The position numbers and the translations under genes were made by a program. A stretch of DNA of 64,000 bases from Emydura subglobosa (taxonomy: Eukaryota; Chordata; Testudines; Chelidae), in NCBI GenBank assembly GCA_007922225.1, contig ML680053.1, positions 22,690,379 through 22,754,378 of the forward strand, written 5' to 3'. Position 1 is the first letter of the stretch; every line of letters starts with the position of its first letter. This document shows positions 11,837 to 23,239 of the stretch, one piece after another. The notes under the pieces are model-generated. The model made no database searches. It saw only the letters and a list, made by a program, of their open reading frames with translations, and was not told the origin of the DNA.

Positions 11837-11925
11837 GGACAGATTCTGCCCTTCAAGGCACACAAGCAGTCCCCATTAACTTCATAGGGAGCCAGCTGCA
11901 CACAACTGAAGGTGGAATTTGCCTC
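11837..11925. repeat. Short palindromic element, dispersed family A
   Basis: AGATTCTGCCCTT at the left and AGGTGGAATTTG at the right border a unit with CCATTAACTTCATAGGGA in the middle, the layout of family A. Confidence 0.4.
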
Positions 11926-11940
11926 ATCTTTTATGGCAAT

Positions 11941-11992
11941 AGAATTATTTATTCAGTCCGATTTATATTGTACCGGCACCTAGTCATGCTGC
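11941..11992 (+). repeat. Old dispersed repeat, family B (partial)
   Basis: ATTTATTCAGT followed by ATTGTACCGGCACCTAGT matches the left part of the longer copies at 15861 and 31249. The right part is lost. Confidence 0.35.
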
Positions 11993-12100
11993 TATCCTAT
12001 AATAAAAGGTCATTAAGTGTTTTCATTCTAAGTAATAAGTAACTGGGGATAAAATAGGTCATTCCTTGTGACCTCAAATTGATATAAAATTGATTCAGTG

Positions 12101-12185
12101 GGCCAAATTCACTTGTAGATAAGCAGGTGCAATTATATTTGACTTCAGTGGATTTGCACCTGCTTTACCCTAGGTCTGAACTTGG
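12101..12185. repeat. Short palindromic element, dispersed family A
   Basis: GGCCAAATTC at the left, AGCAGGTGCAATTATATTTG and its inverted partner GGATTTGCACCTGCT show a clear hairpin layout. Confidence 0.5.
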
Positions 12186-12482
12186 TACACTAAAACATTT
12201 AAGTGTAATATCTGTGCATGTTGTGGGCCAGAATTTCCAACTTATGATGTGTGCACATTGATGTTTAGTTATTGAAAATGTATTCTTTTTCTTTTAACAT
12301 TACTGGACTGTGTTTGTTAATGTTTTTTATTATTGTGAACACTGTTCGACCTTGTGTGGGGTGATGAAAATGATGAGCTCATACAAGTGATATAAAGTGG
12401 ATGCCCAGTCAACCCATATTTTAAAGCTTTGCTACTCCCCTGGATAGACTTTTTAAATTCCCTTTTACTGGTTGCTCAACTC

Positions 12483-12572
12483 TGGTCCAAATTCAGCCCA
12501 GAGAGATGCTGGTGTACTTTTAGTGATGCCTATAAAATTGTACCAGCTTGTGGCAGGGCTGAATTTGGCCCA
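12483..12572. repeat. Short palindromic element, dispersed family A
   Basis: TGGTCCAAATTCAGCCC and, inverted, GGGCTGAATTTGGCCCA form the two ends, with GCTGGTGTACTT against ATTGTACCAGCTTG inside. This is the best preserved member by eye. Confidence 0.55.
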
Positions 12573-13130
12573 ATATATCCAGTGATTTTTTTTTCAGTGT
12601 AGTTTAAATGAATCAAACAATTTAAGCATCTGAATTGTTTAAACAACAAGAAATTCCAGTTTGGCAATACTGTACACTGCCTGAGATGTCAAGATATGTT
12701 CCTTTGGTTGTTTAAATGTTGGGAGACATCTAGCTCAGACTTAATATATGTGAGATCAGTAGTCTATGTACTAGAACTAAAGAAAACACGAAAAGGGATT
12801 AATGGTCTGAATTTTTGCATAGCTCCTTCCTTATTTCAGTTTCTGGTGTGGTTAATCAAACACCGAACCAAAGACAGCTTGGAAGGAGGTCAAATGACCT
12901 TGACTGTGGTGTTAGAAAGCCGATGTAGGAATGTTTGGAACCATGCTGTATCTCTTGTCTGAGTCAGTGATGTTGCTATAGGAGCCTAATTGTGAAAATA
13001 TCACAAAAATAAACTGAGGAAGAACGTGGGGGAAAAGTAAGGTTTTAAAAATCTCATATATGCCTCTATTCAGTATTTCCTATTTGTGGCAATGCTTCCA
13101 CTTCTAATCAACCTGTGAAAAATCCAGATG
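12573..13130. other. Intronic sequence, nothing recognised
   Basis: AT-rich. An 88-residue + frame (12696-12962) has no family resemblance or exon signals. Confidence 0.45.
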
Positions 13131-13275
13131 CTATAGCTATAGTAGCAACTTTGTGCTCAAAAGTAAAACGAATCCATTATGCCAAGGGCAGGTAGCTCGA
13201 TTCTTTACCACTTCAGAGAAGAAAAAAATGCTTTATCCCATGCACTGTTGCCCAACTGATTGGGTTTAGATAAAT
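13131..13275 (+). repeat. Diverged direct repeat, copy 1
   Basis: TAGCTATAGTAGC, AATCCATTATGCCAAGGGCA and CAGAGAAGAAAAAAATGC match in order TAGCTACAGTGGT, AATCCATTATGCTAAGGACA and CAGAGAAAAAGCAAC in copy 2 about 740 bp downstream. The family is unknown. Confidence 0.5.
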
Positions 13276-13872
13276 ATTTTCACAATTTCATTCAAATCCC
13301 TCATATCTGGTTTGGAATTCTTTTCAGAATATACTCGGTATTATGTCAATATACTCAGTATTTTCCAACGTTAAAAACTGTTAAGTAACATGAGTTAATT
13401 TTGATCTGTAATCTATATCATTGAAGCACAGGATGCAAATAATTGTAGTATCTAGTAGCTAATGATACTAGTGTATGTTAAAAATGTTAAGTAAGACCTT
13501 AAATTTTTAGGACAGTTAAATCATTTTTTTAAATCAGACTTGGCTTCAAGCTTCAATGAGCATAGGAGTATGTGTAGTGCAGTGTGTGTTTGTACACAAT
13601 TAAAGAAAATGCCTGAACTTGCAGTTCTTACTCAGACAAAATTTCCATTGATATTAGTGACAATTTTGCCTGAGTAAAGACTGCAGCATAGGGGTTCCAA
13701 CTAAGTAAAGTGAGGGTCAGAAGAAAAAGGGGTTAAAATTTGGAAATCACATATCTGAGTATTTCTTACTAGAATGATCTTTTCTTCATTTCTTATTGAG
13801 TGGAAATTGTTTGATAATGTTTTTGCTTGTTTAATAACTCAATAGGTATTCTTAGATCTGTTCCTTTTTAAA
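13276..13872. other. Intronic sequence between direct repeats
   Basis: AT-rich. A weak palindrome around 13606-13690 (TCTTACTCAGACAAAATTTC against AATTTTGCCTGAGTAAAGA) resembles family A. Confidence 0.45.
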
Positions 13873-14035
13873 ACTGTAGCTACAGTGGTCCTTCTGTGTG
13901 CCAATAAACAACACTAATCCATTATGCTAAGGACAGTCAGTTTGATTCTGCAGAGCACTGCAGAGAAAAAGCAACACATACAGCAGTGTGGCTGCATGGA
14001 TACATTTTGCCTGATTGATTTGATCTGGATGCACA
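13873..14035 (+). repeat. Diverged direct repeat, copy 2
   Basis: Second copy of the segment at 13131, same orientation, with similar spacing between matching blocks. It indicates an old local duplication or two insertions of one repeat. Confidence 0.5.
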
Positions 14036-15860
14036 TTATCACAACCACGTTTCATCCACCAGCTCTTCAGTTTTATTCATGATACGTTGCACTTTTTCAG
14101 TAACAGGGCGAGTATTTGGGAATTATGAATTAATATATGTAAATTAAGACTATAAAACATTTTAAAGATACATGAACGTTAACAGGATTTGAAATTGGAG
14201 GTAGCTGGAGGCCACTGTTGTAACTAACAGGCCATTTAAAAATTATTAGCATCAGGCCCAGTGGAGCAGTAGTAAAGTACAGCTGCATTTGCAGTACAAA
14301 ATCTCAGCTAGCGGCCTCTGGACCTTGAGTTTTACTCCAGTGATTACAGCTGTGAGCTGTGCTGAACTAATTCTGCTTTTTTCCCCCTGCAACTGCCATA
14401 CGTAGCCTTACATAATGCCTGAGGCAAAATTTACAATATTTTGTTATTTGTAAAACAGTCTTTACAGCAAAATAATTTTAAGCATTTCTGAGTGTATCAG
14501 AAATGATATGTTTTTACATTATTTACACCAGGCTGTTAAATGTTTTATTTATTAAATCAAAACACTTTTTGCAGACTAAGATTGATATAGAAAGAGAACT
14601 ATGCATAGAGCATAGTTCACTTTTATGACTGCACCATCCAAGAGAGGAAAGGATTTTGATGTTATAAAAAAGTAGAGGTTTAATTTGAGTGAATAACGTG
14701 CTACTCTACTTGAGCAGTGAGGAGAATATTACATAAGGCGATGATCATTAAAGCATCCCTGATAACTACGGTATAGTGCAGTATTTCAAAAAGTAACAAG
14801 ACACTTCATTACAATCTGCCTCAGTTACCCCCAGCCCTCACAGTACACTCTTATACAGACCATTCATGGAAGGCAGCAGAGGTGCTAGCCAACCAATCAC
14901 AGCCTATCTCTCATCTTTGCCCTCTCTTTAAAAAAAAAAAAAAAATTACCACCAACAAAGTTCTTCACATTCTGTGGATCCCAAATATAGACAATCCCTT
15001 TCAAGATGCTTTTCAATATAGTGCCCCAATCCCACAAAAAGTTACTTATGTAAAGTTCCCAATGCAGGCAGTTCCTTTAATATCAGTGAGCCTGCTCACA
15101 TGAGTAAAGTTATATAAATGAATATGTTTGTAGGATCCAGGCCTAAAATCTTAACATAGCGCAAACAGGATGAGCAGGGAAATCCAGAGGCAGGAATTAA
15201 TAAAATATGCATTTGCAATTTTAAAACAGGCAAAAAAAAGAGATAGCAGGTAGGAAGAAGTGGAGCAGCAAATGTACAGCTGTGTAGGCAAATATTATGT
15301 ATGTAAATTTTTCCAAGTAACTCCTCAAGCAAGTCAGTGTCACTTAAATCATTTTGAATAACTTTCATTTTTTTATTGTTTCATTTTACAAGTCACTGTT
15401 TTCATGAACTCACAACTTGTGAGTGTCACAGAAGAAGCGATGCAAGCAGTGAATTGTCCCAGGGACCAGCTGGGAACTGGACTATCTGCCATGTGGTAGC
15501 AGAGAATGATGAAAGGATAGTTTCTGGAGCAACAATTTATGGTTTATATGAAGGGCTGGGTTTATGATTTTGTGCTAACATGTTGCATTTTCATTTTTTC
15601 TGTAATGGGTGACATTTTGCCATCACAGTTCTACGTCAAGGTGGTTTTCCACCTAACTGTATTTCAGATATGCAACTTCCAATGCTGTATAGTGAATGAG
15701 CATAGTGCCTGGAGAGCTACATTCTGGACCATTTCAGAATATCAGAATGGTGTGTTTGTCTGCCAATCTGGTTGGTTGGGAAATGGAGAAATCTGATATT
15801 CCAGGAGAAGAAATCATGTCCTCTACCTTAGTCATCCAGACCATGTGTATTTGTCTCTAT
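14036..15860. other. Intronic sequence with a poly(A) run
   Basis: AT-rich. A run of about 16 A lies near 14931-14945 after a C-rich stretch, perhaps the tail of an unrecognised retroposon. Short frames near 15100-15800 lack family resemblance. Confidence 0.45.
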
Positions 15861-15977
15861 GGATTTATTATTTCTATTGTGGTGACACCTAAGAGTCACA
15901 GTCATCCCGATGTGCTAGGTTCTGTACAACCATTGAACAAAAAGAGGGTCCCTGATTCAAAGAGCTTACAGTCTAAT
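15861..15977 (+). repeat. Old dispersed repeat, family B
   Basis: The order GGATTTATTATTTCTATTG, GACACCTAAGAGTC, GATGTGCTAGGTTCTGTACA and AAGAGCTTACAGTCTAAT is shared in part with copies at 11941 and 31249. It resembles an old amniote interspersed repeat. I cannot name the family safely. Confidence 0.45.
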
Positions 15978-16379
15978 TTCTTATGAATCAATGTTTTGTG
16001 CATGGTTGGGTATGTTGATTATTATGACAACATAATTAAATATTCTCTGCCTTTGGCACAAACAATTTAATTAGTTTTAAGAGAGAGCTGGACAAACTTG
16101 AGTGTGATTGTATGACAGGCTGTTTGTAAAGTTAGGAGGCAAGGCTCAACAACCCAAGGGCTCGCTTCCTGTTTGTCATATGTTCCTAAAAGCTCATGTT
16201 CAGGGGCATGCAAAAGGGAGAGCAAGCAGGGTCACTGGCCTCCCCAGTAAGTGGCAGAGGGCACAGAGATCCTGTTCCCCAGGGCCCTGGTCGGGAGACC
16301 GTGAGTTCCTTTGGCCCTCAGGGCCCTGGCGGGAGCTGACAACTCCTCTGGTCCTGGGGCTCAGCAGAGATACAGAACG
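15978..16379. other. GC-rich intronic patch
   Basis: 16220-16370 is clearly GC-richer than its flanks (blocks such as CCCCAGGGCCCTGG). Frames are open on both strands across it, as expected from GC content. It may be an upstream part of the CR1 3' region that follows. No exon signals. Confidence 0.35.
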
Positions 16380-16985
16380 TGCCCCTCCAAAAAAGCTGAA
16401 ATTTAAACTCCTGTGCACGTCCCTGCTCATGTTTCAGGGGTTCATCCGGTTACTTGCCTTGGTCAGGATTTCGCACACATACCTCCTATGTATTCTGGGT
16501 GGGTTTTTCTTAATCTCCTTCTTCTGACACAGCAAGAATGGCCGCAGCTGGAGATGGGACATTGGGAAGGGAGGGCCAGAGCCCTGAGATGATTCCAAAC
16601 ATGCTCTCAAGTGTTTTTCAGGCTGGTTCTTGCTCCCATTCTCAGAGTCTAACTGATTGCCATATGTGGGATCATGAAGGTCACGTTGGCAGTAGCCTTG
16701 GGGACTTTTGCCTTCCTCTGCAGCGTGTGGGTTTGGGTCACTTGACAGGATATCTGAGAATATCTCAATCATTTCCCAGCTGTTGCTGGGACCTGCAGCA
16801 TTGGTGCACCTTGACCTTTCTAGTCTCAGCCTGTTGCATGTAATAGTCTGTTCTCCTGTGGGCTGTAGTGCTTGGGTCTAATTTGGGTTGCTGGATTTAG
16901 TGTGCGGGTGCTGGATGGCCTGTGACACACAGGAGGTCAGGATCTGGTGGTCCCTTCTGACATAAAACTCTGACTCTACATTTCC
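16380..16985 (+). mobile_element. CR1 LINE 3' untranslated region
   Basis: The segment resembles the long 3'UTR of a sauropsid CR1 subfamily: GGCCGCAGCTGGAGATGGGA, then AGTCTAACTGATTGCCATAT, CCTTCCTCTGCAGCGTG and a terminal GGTCCCTTCTGACATAAA. The second CR1 of this type at 60.2-60.6 kb shares GGTCAGATTGGCAGAGACC-like and CCTTCCTCTACAGCATGGGG blocks. No ORF2 sequence precedes it, so it is 5'-truncated. The Penelope-like element begins almost at once after its end. Confidence 0.75.
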
Positions 16986-17555
16986 CTTGTCATCACTTGA
17001 CAGACCCTCAAATAGCACCTACATTTCAAACAGCACCTACATTGGCCAAACCGGACTGTCACTACGCAAAAGAATAAATGGACACAAATCAGACATAAAA
17101 AATGGTAACATCCATAAGTCACTAGGAGAGCACTTCAATCTCCTAAGACACTCTGTAGCTGACTTGAAAGTTGCCAACAAAAAAAACTTCAAAAACAAAC
17201 TTCAGTGACAAACTGTAGAGCTGGAACTCATATGCAAACTTGACACAATCAGACTGGGTCTGAATATGGACTTGGAATGGTTATCTCATTACAAGACTTA
17301 ATTTGTCACTGTTCACACATTCTCACCTGCTAATCAACGGTTGTGAATAGGCCTCATCTACTCTAACTGAATTGACTTTGTTAGCACTTGCCCTCCCCAT
17401 TGTTATGTTTCTCACCCTTGGAGGTATATACATACCTCCTATCTATGGTTTCCATTCCTTGCATCTGATGAAGTGGTTGCAGCCCAAAAAAGCTTATGCC
17501 CGCAGAAATTTGTTAGTCTTTAAGGTGCTACAGGACTCTTGTTGTTTTTACATTT
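16986..17555 (+). mobile_element. Penelope-like element, 3' end with GIY-YIG remnant
   Basis: The + frame at 16987-17208 contains TYIGQTGLSLRKRINGHKSD, then LGEHFN and HSVADLKV. This matches the YIG...R...H layout of the GIY-YIG endonuclease that ends the ORF of Penelope-like retroelements. The frame ends at 17208 and a 3' tail follows to about 17555. That tail includes GGAGGTAT...ATACCTCC (17420-17439, 8-bp stem) and a hammerhead-like core at 17461-17499. The reverse transcriptase is missing, so this is a 5'-truncated copy. A local repeat of AGCACCTACATT near 17016-17041 duplicates the start of the motif. Confidence 0.7.
17461..17499 (+). ncRNA. Decayed hammerhead-ribozyme-like motif
   Basis: GCAT and ATGC can pair as a stem I around the conserved CTGATGA core (17465-17471). 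GTGG...CCC(A) makes a short stem II with loop TTGCAG. The second core block, GAAA in active hammerheads, reads AAAA here (17488-17491). Stem III would be minimal. Hammerhead motifs with very short stem III are known from Penelope-like elements, which fits the host element. The lost G in the core predicts an inactive relic. Confidence 0.45.
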
Positions 17556-19055
17556 CAAAGGTATCCTTTGCTTAGAAGTAACAGTTACAAATTAGACAAA
17601 GTTTCAAACTTGATTTTTTTTTAATGAATCAAAAATAAAAATACATCTGAACTAATACCTATGCAGTTTTGCAATAGAAATTTCTCTGTTTGAAATAAAC
17701 CCCTGTTAGGTGTCCATTACCAGTTTGACTCATGATAACTTAAGGTAGGTGGGAAATCAATAAAAAGATTTTTTTAAAGAGTTATCCTTAATCCTCATTT
17801 CTAAGCATGGGGATTCCTGAATGGGCATGCTCTGCATAGGTTCTTTGACTCTGAAATGTGTTCCCTTAGTCAGTGAATTAGAGCCTGAAGTCACTAACCT
17901 TGTGGGCACTCTGCACAAATTCTTTTCCCCTCAGTCCTTTGAAAAGAAAGCGGGTTGAGGGTTAGTGGCAGTGGAATTGGATGTTCGTTATTCTATTTTG
18001 GGTGTAAATTGTCTTCATTCTGACTCATCTTGGTTGGCTAGTTCATTTATGTTATGTATTCTGAACTGTATTTCTATTTGTAATGTTAATTACGTTGTGG
18101 GACCTAGAGCTGTGGAGGGATGGCTTTTTTAAATTTTTACAAAATAAAGAAAAGAAAAAAAAATTATTTGAGGGTATCGTTTGGTGACAAACAGGGGAAA
18201 GAGTGAGAGATATAGCTCCAGTATGGCATGCCAGTTACTTCATTTTAATATCTCTAGGCTGTCTTATGCTTGGTTCCCATTGGCACAATTTTGGGAGAGG
18301 TAGTGGAAGCTCTCCTACCTGAAAAAAGAACAGAGAACCAATCTACATGCATAGGTGGGGGTGGGGGAATGATAGCACAGACCTTAATACCTCGTCTTTT
18401 GGTCCTCCACAAAGTGTAAATCCCTGATGTAGTTTTGACATGATGTGTCCATAGTAAGTGGAGTCTACATGTCTGAAGAGTCCCTTAGCTATGATCATTG
18501 CATTATCTTGGGAGAAGAGACAAGTTGCAAAATGTGGAAAAAAATGTCAGTGACGCTAGATCATTGGAACACCTGAGTCTACAGAATGGAACAATAATTC
18601 AACATAATAGAAAGAGTCTAGACATCACTCACATATTTTTTTCTAACTAAAATTCATGAAAAAATAGTATCCTAGCGAACTAAGGCCTGGAAAAACAGGA
18701 GAGATCCAGATATTTAGATAGACTTATCTTCCATGAAATAAAGACTAAACAAACCATCTACACTTAAGGGAGGACTAGAGTTTTAAATATAAATTATTTT
18801 AAAAAATCCAAGACGCTAAAAGATTCCTGCCGGTATCCTGGTCATAAAGATACTTATATTGATACTTGGTATAAATACTTACATTGTTCATCTTCAAGAC
18901 TCCTTACAAACACTTCCGTGAGATAACTAAGAATTATAGTCACTGATTTACAGATGGGGAAACAGACAATGAAGCTAAGTGACTTGTCCAGGGCTGGAGG
19001 AAATTAATGTGAGAGCTAGGATAAGAATTTAGGAGGCACTCAACTTTGTAGTCTC
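17556..19055. other. Intronic sequence, nothing recognised
   Basis: AT-rich. An A-rich tract near 18140-18165 follows AATAAAG and could be an old retroposon tail, but no body is recognisable. Confidence 0.45.
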
Positions 19056-19142
19056 ATAGAAGATTAGGTTTGGAAGGGACCTCAGGAGCTCATCTAGTCC
19101 AACCCCCTACTCAAAAGCAGACCAACCGCAACTAAATCACCC
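19056..19142 (-). mobile_element. Very short CR1 3' end
   Basis: Antisense CR1 tail only: CATAGAAGATTAGGTTTGGA, ACCTCAGGAGCTCATCTAGT and CAACTAAATCACC. About 87 bp remain, an extreme 5' truncation typical of CR1. Confidence 0.85.
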
Positions 19143-21439
19143 TTTGCACTTATACATGATCAGAGTGAAGTTGAAAGTAATGTTGTTATAAAGAGGGATT
19201 GTCTAACATAAGGAATGGGATTCTAAAACGAATTCTAAAAGTAGAAAAACCAGTGAGGTCACACGTGATGGTGGAATTATACAGGTGTATCTGGGAGCAT
19301 AATTTGGCTTTATTACTGGTGGTGATATACAAAAAGGAAAGAATCCAGATTAATGCTAAAATCTCAGGATTGCAAGGCCACCAACAAAAACAAACAAGCT
19401 GCCTCATTTTTTTCTAGATAATATTTGGGATTCAAATAATTGACACAGAAAACATGGAATGCCACGATGCCATTATTAGTGTCACTTTTCAGAATACAAT
19501 CACACTTTAAAGATTTTTTAAAAACACATAATGATATAAAATACAACATATCATTCCATTCCATTTAGCACATACATGTTTTAAATAACTCTGATCAGTG
19601 ATAACTTTAAACATTCAATAATTTTCATTGTGTAAGAGCTCTAAACAATTTTATGTATAACAACTTGATGTTTTGTCAAAGGAGTCCTCCAAATCATATA
19701 ATAAACACGATTGAACCAGCATGACCTAATTAGATAATGTTGGGCCAAACTGAGCAGTTCTTATTCAGTCCTTTCTCAAGAAAACCTCCCTTACTGAAAT
19801 GCTGGCCCCAGTCAGGTCAAGGGGAATTTTGTCACTGAAGTCAGTTGAACTAAGATTTCCCTGATTTCAGTGGGACCCTTTCCCGAGTAGCAGATGTCTG
19901 CAGGATTCGTTTACTTGCAAGCTATTTCCTAAAATGCTTAATACAGATTTTTTCTCAGTTCTTTACTAATGGTAGCATATTAAATTTTCAGCTTCTGTGT
20001 CATAAATGCCAACTCGTTAGGGTAGTGGTAGGCACCTGTCCAATGGAAATTGAGCCATTTTATCCAAGCCACTGAATATAGTAGTTAAAAAAAATGGTCA
20101 CTACTGACATTGGTCAAATTTCATAGTTTTCTAGAGAAAAAAACTATATCATTAGTCAATCCCTTGAAATCTCCTCTCCCCCACTAACTACTTTTCTGTC
20201 ATGAAACTCCATGCATGCATTCATCCTTAGGTTGGTAATTGCATAAAGTTATAGGTTACCCAGTGAGATTAATAAAATGACTCTGGAACACTGATCTTCC
20301 CGTGTGCCAATGATTTATTTCTGTATGTTGTTAGAAGTGAAAGCATGTCTTGGGCATGTCACCTTTTCAGCATCATGACCATCCATTTTGTGTCGTTCAA
20401 CTTGCAGCATGAGACTCTTTTATATATATAAAAGAATATACATATAACCCACAGACAACTGGGTTGGGAATTGGGTCAAGAACCATATTTTTGTTTTTGA
20501 TATATTACCTAACACAATTGGATCCTTGGCCATGACTGGAGCTTCTAAGTGCTAGTTCTATACAAATAATTAATAATATACTTAAGTAAATCATTTGCAC
20601 ATAGGAACATTTTATTTTCCAATTCATGTGTCCTGATCCCTGAAACTTCCTGTTGTTTTCAGAATACTCTTGACTTTGGGGTGTCTTCACAACAGTCCTC
20701 TGCCCTTTTATTTTGAGCAGCTACTTTGGTCTCCCAATTAAAATAATGCAACAGGATTCAGTAGGCAGAAGAAAGAATTCTGCTTTTATATCTCATTGGG
20801 TACTATAATCTTTTTCCCTTCAGGTCAAGAATACTTTCCCACCACCTCTTTTCCTCTCTCATCACCAGACCGATTCTTTCACAGCTAAAATATCATAATA
20901 GTGTTGTGACATCATAATTGCTATGGAAAAGAAAATAGACTCCAAACTCTTGCAATCATCTAATTAGACACATTTATTGCAAGTCAGCAATCATGGGAAA
21001 GGAGTGCAGGAAAAGTACTTGACATTTAAATGTCAGTTTAATCAAATTACTGTTTTCCAAAATGTGATCAAGTGTAACTGGCTGTAATTTTAAATTGTTT
21101 AAATTATTTGTTAAATTTGAGAATGACCAGCAAATAAGATTGGAGTGTTTTAGTATGATTTTCTAACCTACATTGTCTCGAGGATGGCAGTTGACTTTAC
21201 TGGTGTTTCAACATGGATGCACTGGTCCATTCCTCATTAACGTGAACTGATTTCTTTTAGCATTTTTGTTTTCACAAAAACAAAGGAACATCTCTATTTT
21301 TACCATTAAAATTCAGAACTTTTCCCAAATCGTGTTCCGCCTACCTTCTCTGAATGATATTAAGCATAAGATGTTACTGTAAAAACTTTTTGATTTTATT
21401 GACAATAGATAGGGTTCAAATATCTGTGAATCTTATACA
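19143..21439. other. Intronic sequence, nothing recognised
   Basis: AT-rich with a TATATATATAAAA patch near 20422. A weak family-A-like palindrome lies near 19795-19875. No gene. Confidence 0.45.
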
Positions 21440-22270
21440 ACTTAAATAGAAGCAAATCATGCTCCTGTCTTGATATTGTACCATGGAAATTCACAAATGA
21501 TATTAAATTAGCAAGACCTATAAATACCAGTGAAATTAGAGGAATATTAAAAAGGGACCAAGAGAAAGTAAAAACATGTTTAGAGAATAACAAAATGAGA
21601 TTTGGAAAACTGCAAGCTTCACACATTTGCTGGGAAAGAGAAAGGTGGAGAATAGTAATGCTGGAAAAAATGTAGAGGTGATGAACAGCAATTAAAACAT
21701 GAGTTTGCAAGGAGAGGTAACAGCCAAAAAAAAAGTGAAATTTTAGTGTGCATCACAGGACAAGGTGAAATTAGTCTCTCTGTATATAGCACCTGGAATA
21801 TTATTTTCAGATCTGGTCTCAGGTTTACCAGAGAGACTCCTACAAATTGCATGGAGTTCAGATAAGAGCCACAAAAATGTTTGGGGGCCTGCATGATATT
21901 GACTGAAGATAAAAGATGAAGCCCTGATCCAGCAAAGCCCTTAGACACACACTTAACTTTAAGTATGAGTGCTCCCACTGAAATCCATCTCTGAATGAAT
22001 CAGGTCCGAACAGCCTACAGGTATTTGAAGGGAGATAAATGCAAAGGAGTGAGTAATGTTACCTGGTGTTATCAGTAAAGGTAAGCAAGTGAATATAACT
22101 GAATACGAATTTATGCTGAATGTTAGAGAAAGCTTTCCAACTGCAAGATCTATTAGGCAATGGAGTAGTGGTAGAAGGATGAAAGTGTTAGAAATTCCAG
22201 CTCTAGAAGAACTTAACACTAGGTTGGATAAAACAATAATGTACAGCAGGGAACTATCCTGCAGTTGAAT
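21440..22270 (+). mobile_element. Old, eroded CR1-like LINE fragment
   Basis: The + strand shows CR1-style wording in broken frames: TNDIKLARPINTSEIRGILK at about 21495, where a FADDTK-like motif is expected; then a CLENNKMRFGK-like block; and near the end SFPTARSIRQWSSG with a downstream ALEELNTRLDK. Many stops and shifts place it among the oldest LINE copies here. It could be a relative of CR1 such as L3. Confidence 0.55.
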
Positions 22271-23239
22271 GAAATGGGTCTGTAAAGCGGTGTGCAAATT
22301 CACAAGCCTGGGAAGGCAAAAATAAAGTCCCAGCTACCGATCAGTGTGGTCCTCCTGCTTTCAAAAAGTACATTGAATTCAGTAAGTTCCATTCAATGGT
22401 AGCTTTGCCTGGCAGAAGAACTGCAGCATAATTGTGACTCCTCAAATATAGAGAAATTGCTGGGGACTTTTTTTGGGGGGGGAAATTATAAGTAGTTTCT
22501 TCTTTGACTAAGAAAAACCTATAATTAAGTTGCTATGTTTAAAATGCTGTTTTATGAGAATGAACTGCAGAGTTCATAAGAAGCCCTGCTACTTTAAATA
22601 GCATTGATGTTTTGAAAGGGGGAAAAAAGTGAAAAGAGCCTATTTTCTCCCTTTTCAAGATAAAAGGAAGCAGGAAAGCTGACTTTGTAGAGAATTGGAC
22701 CGTTAAAGGATTACTTCTTAAAACAAAATGCAGACTTCTCTTTGTTCGTTTCATTTTAAAAAAATGGGATGTGAAGGCAGATTTTATAAAAGCATACCCT
22801 CTTCTGTGAGAAGCAAATGCTGCAAAGAAACGCTGTTAATTTTTCTTGTTGTTGTTCCCTAAACTTTGAATATAGATTGAGGGAAATTACATGTCACATA
22901 CTGAAATGGATCAGGTCTGAGAGCTGTGTCCAAGTTCTCATGACACATAATATAAATAAACCATCAAACTAATTGCATCTCTAGATTTGTCCTGTGTTCA
23001 TGGTGAACCTTATTCATGCAGTCTTGAAGCTTTTATTCAGCCTGGGAGTTGAGAGGGTACTCATCATTTTGTAAGAGTTCAGAGCACCACAGGTCCTAAA
23101 TTAGCCCTATACTTTTTGGATGAAATCATGGTTCCATTGAAGTCAACTGGAGTTTTGTCATTGTCTTCAAAGGGACCAGTATTTTACCTCTGGTCTGCAG
23201 TACAATTTGAGTATGGTCTTTTATGCCTTTTTAGATTCC
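22271..23239. other. Intronic sequence, nothing recognised
   Basis: AT-rich. A G-run at about 22470-22480 and weak family-A similarity near 23125-23190 only. Confidence 0.45.

Noticed and set aside
16108..16527. 139-residue + frame
   Set aside because: It spans the GC-rich patch and CR1 3' region and shows no domain, splice signals or family resemblance.
21619..21978. Minus-strand frames of 104-119 residues near 21.4-22.3 kb
   Set aside because: They are antisense to the eroded CR1-like fragment and resemble no protein family.
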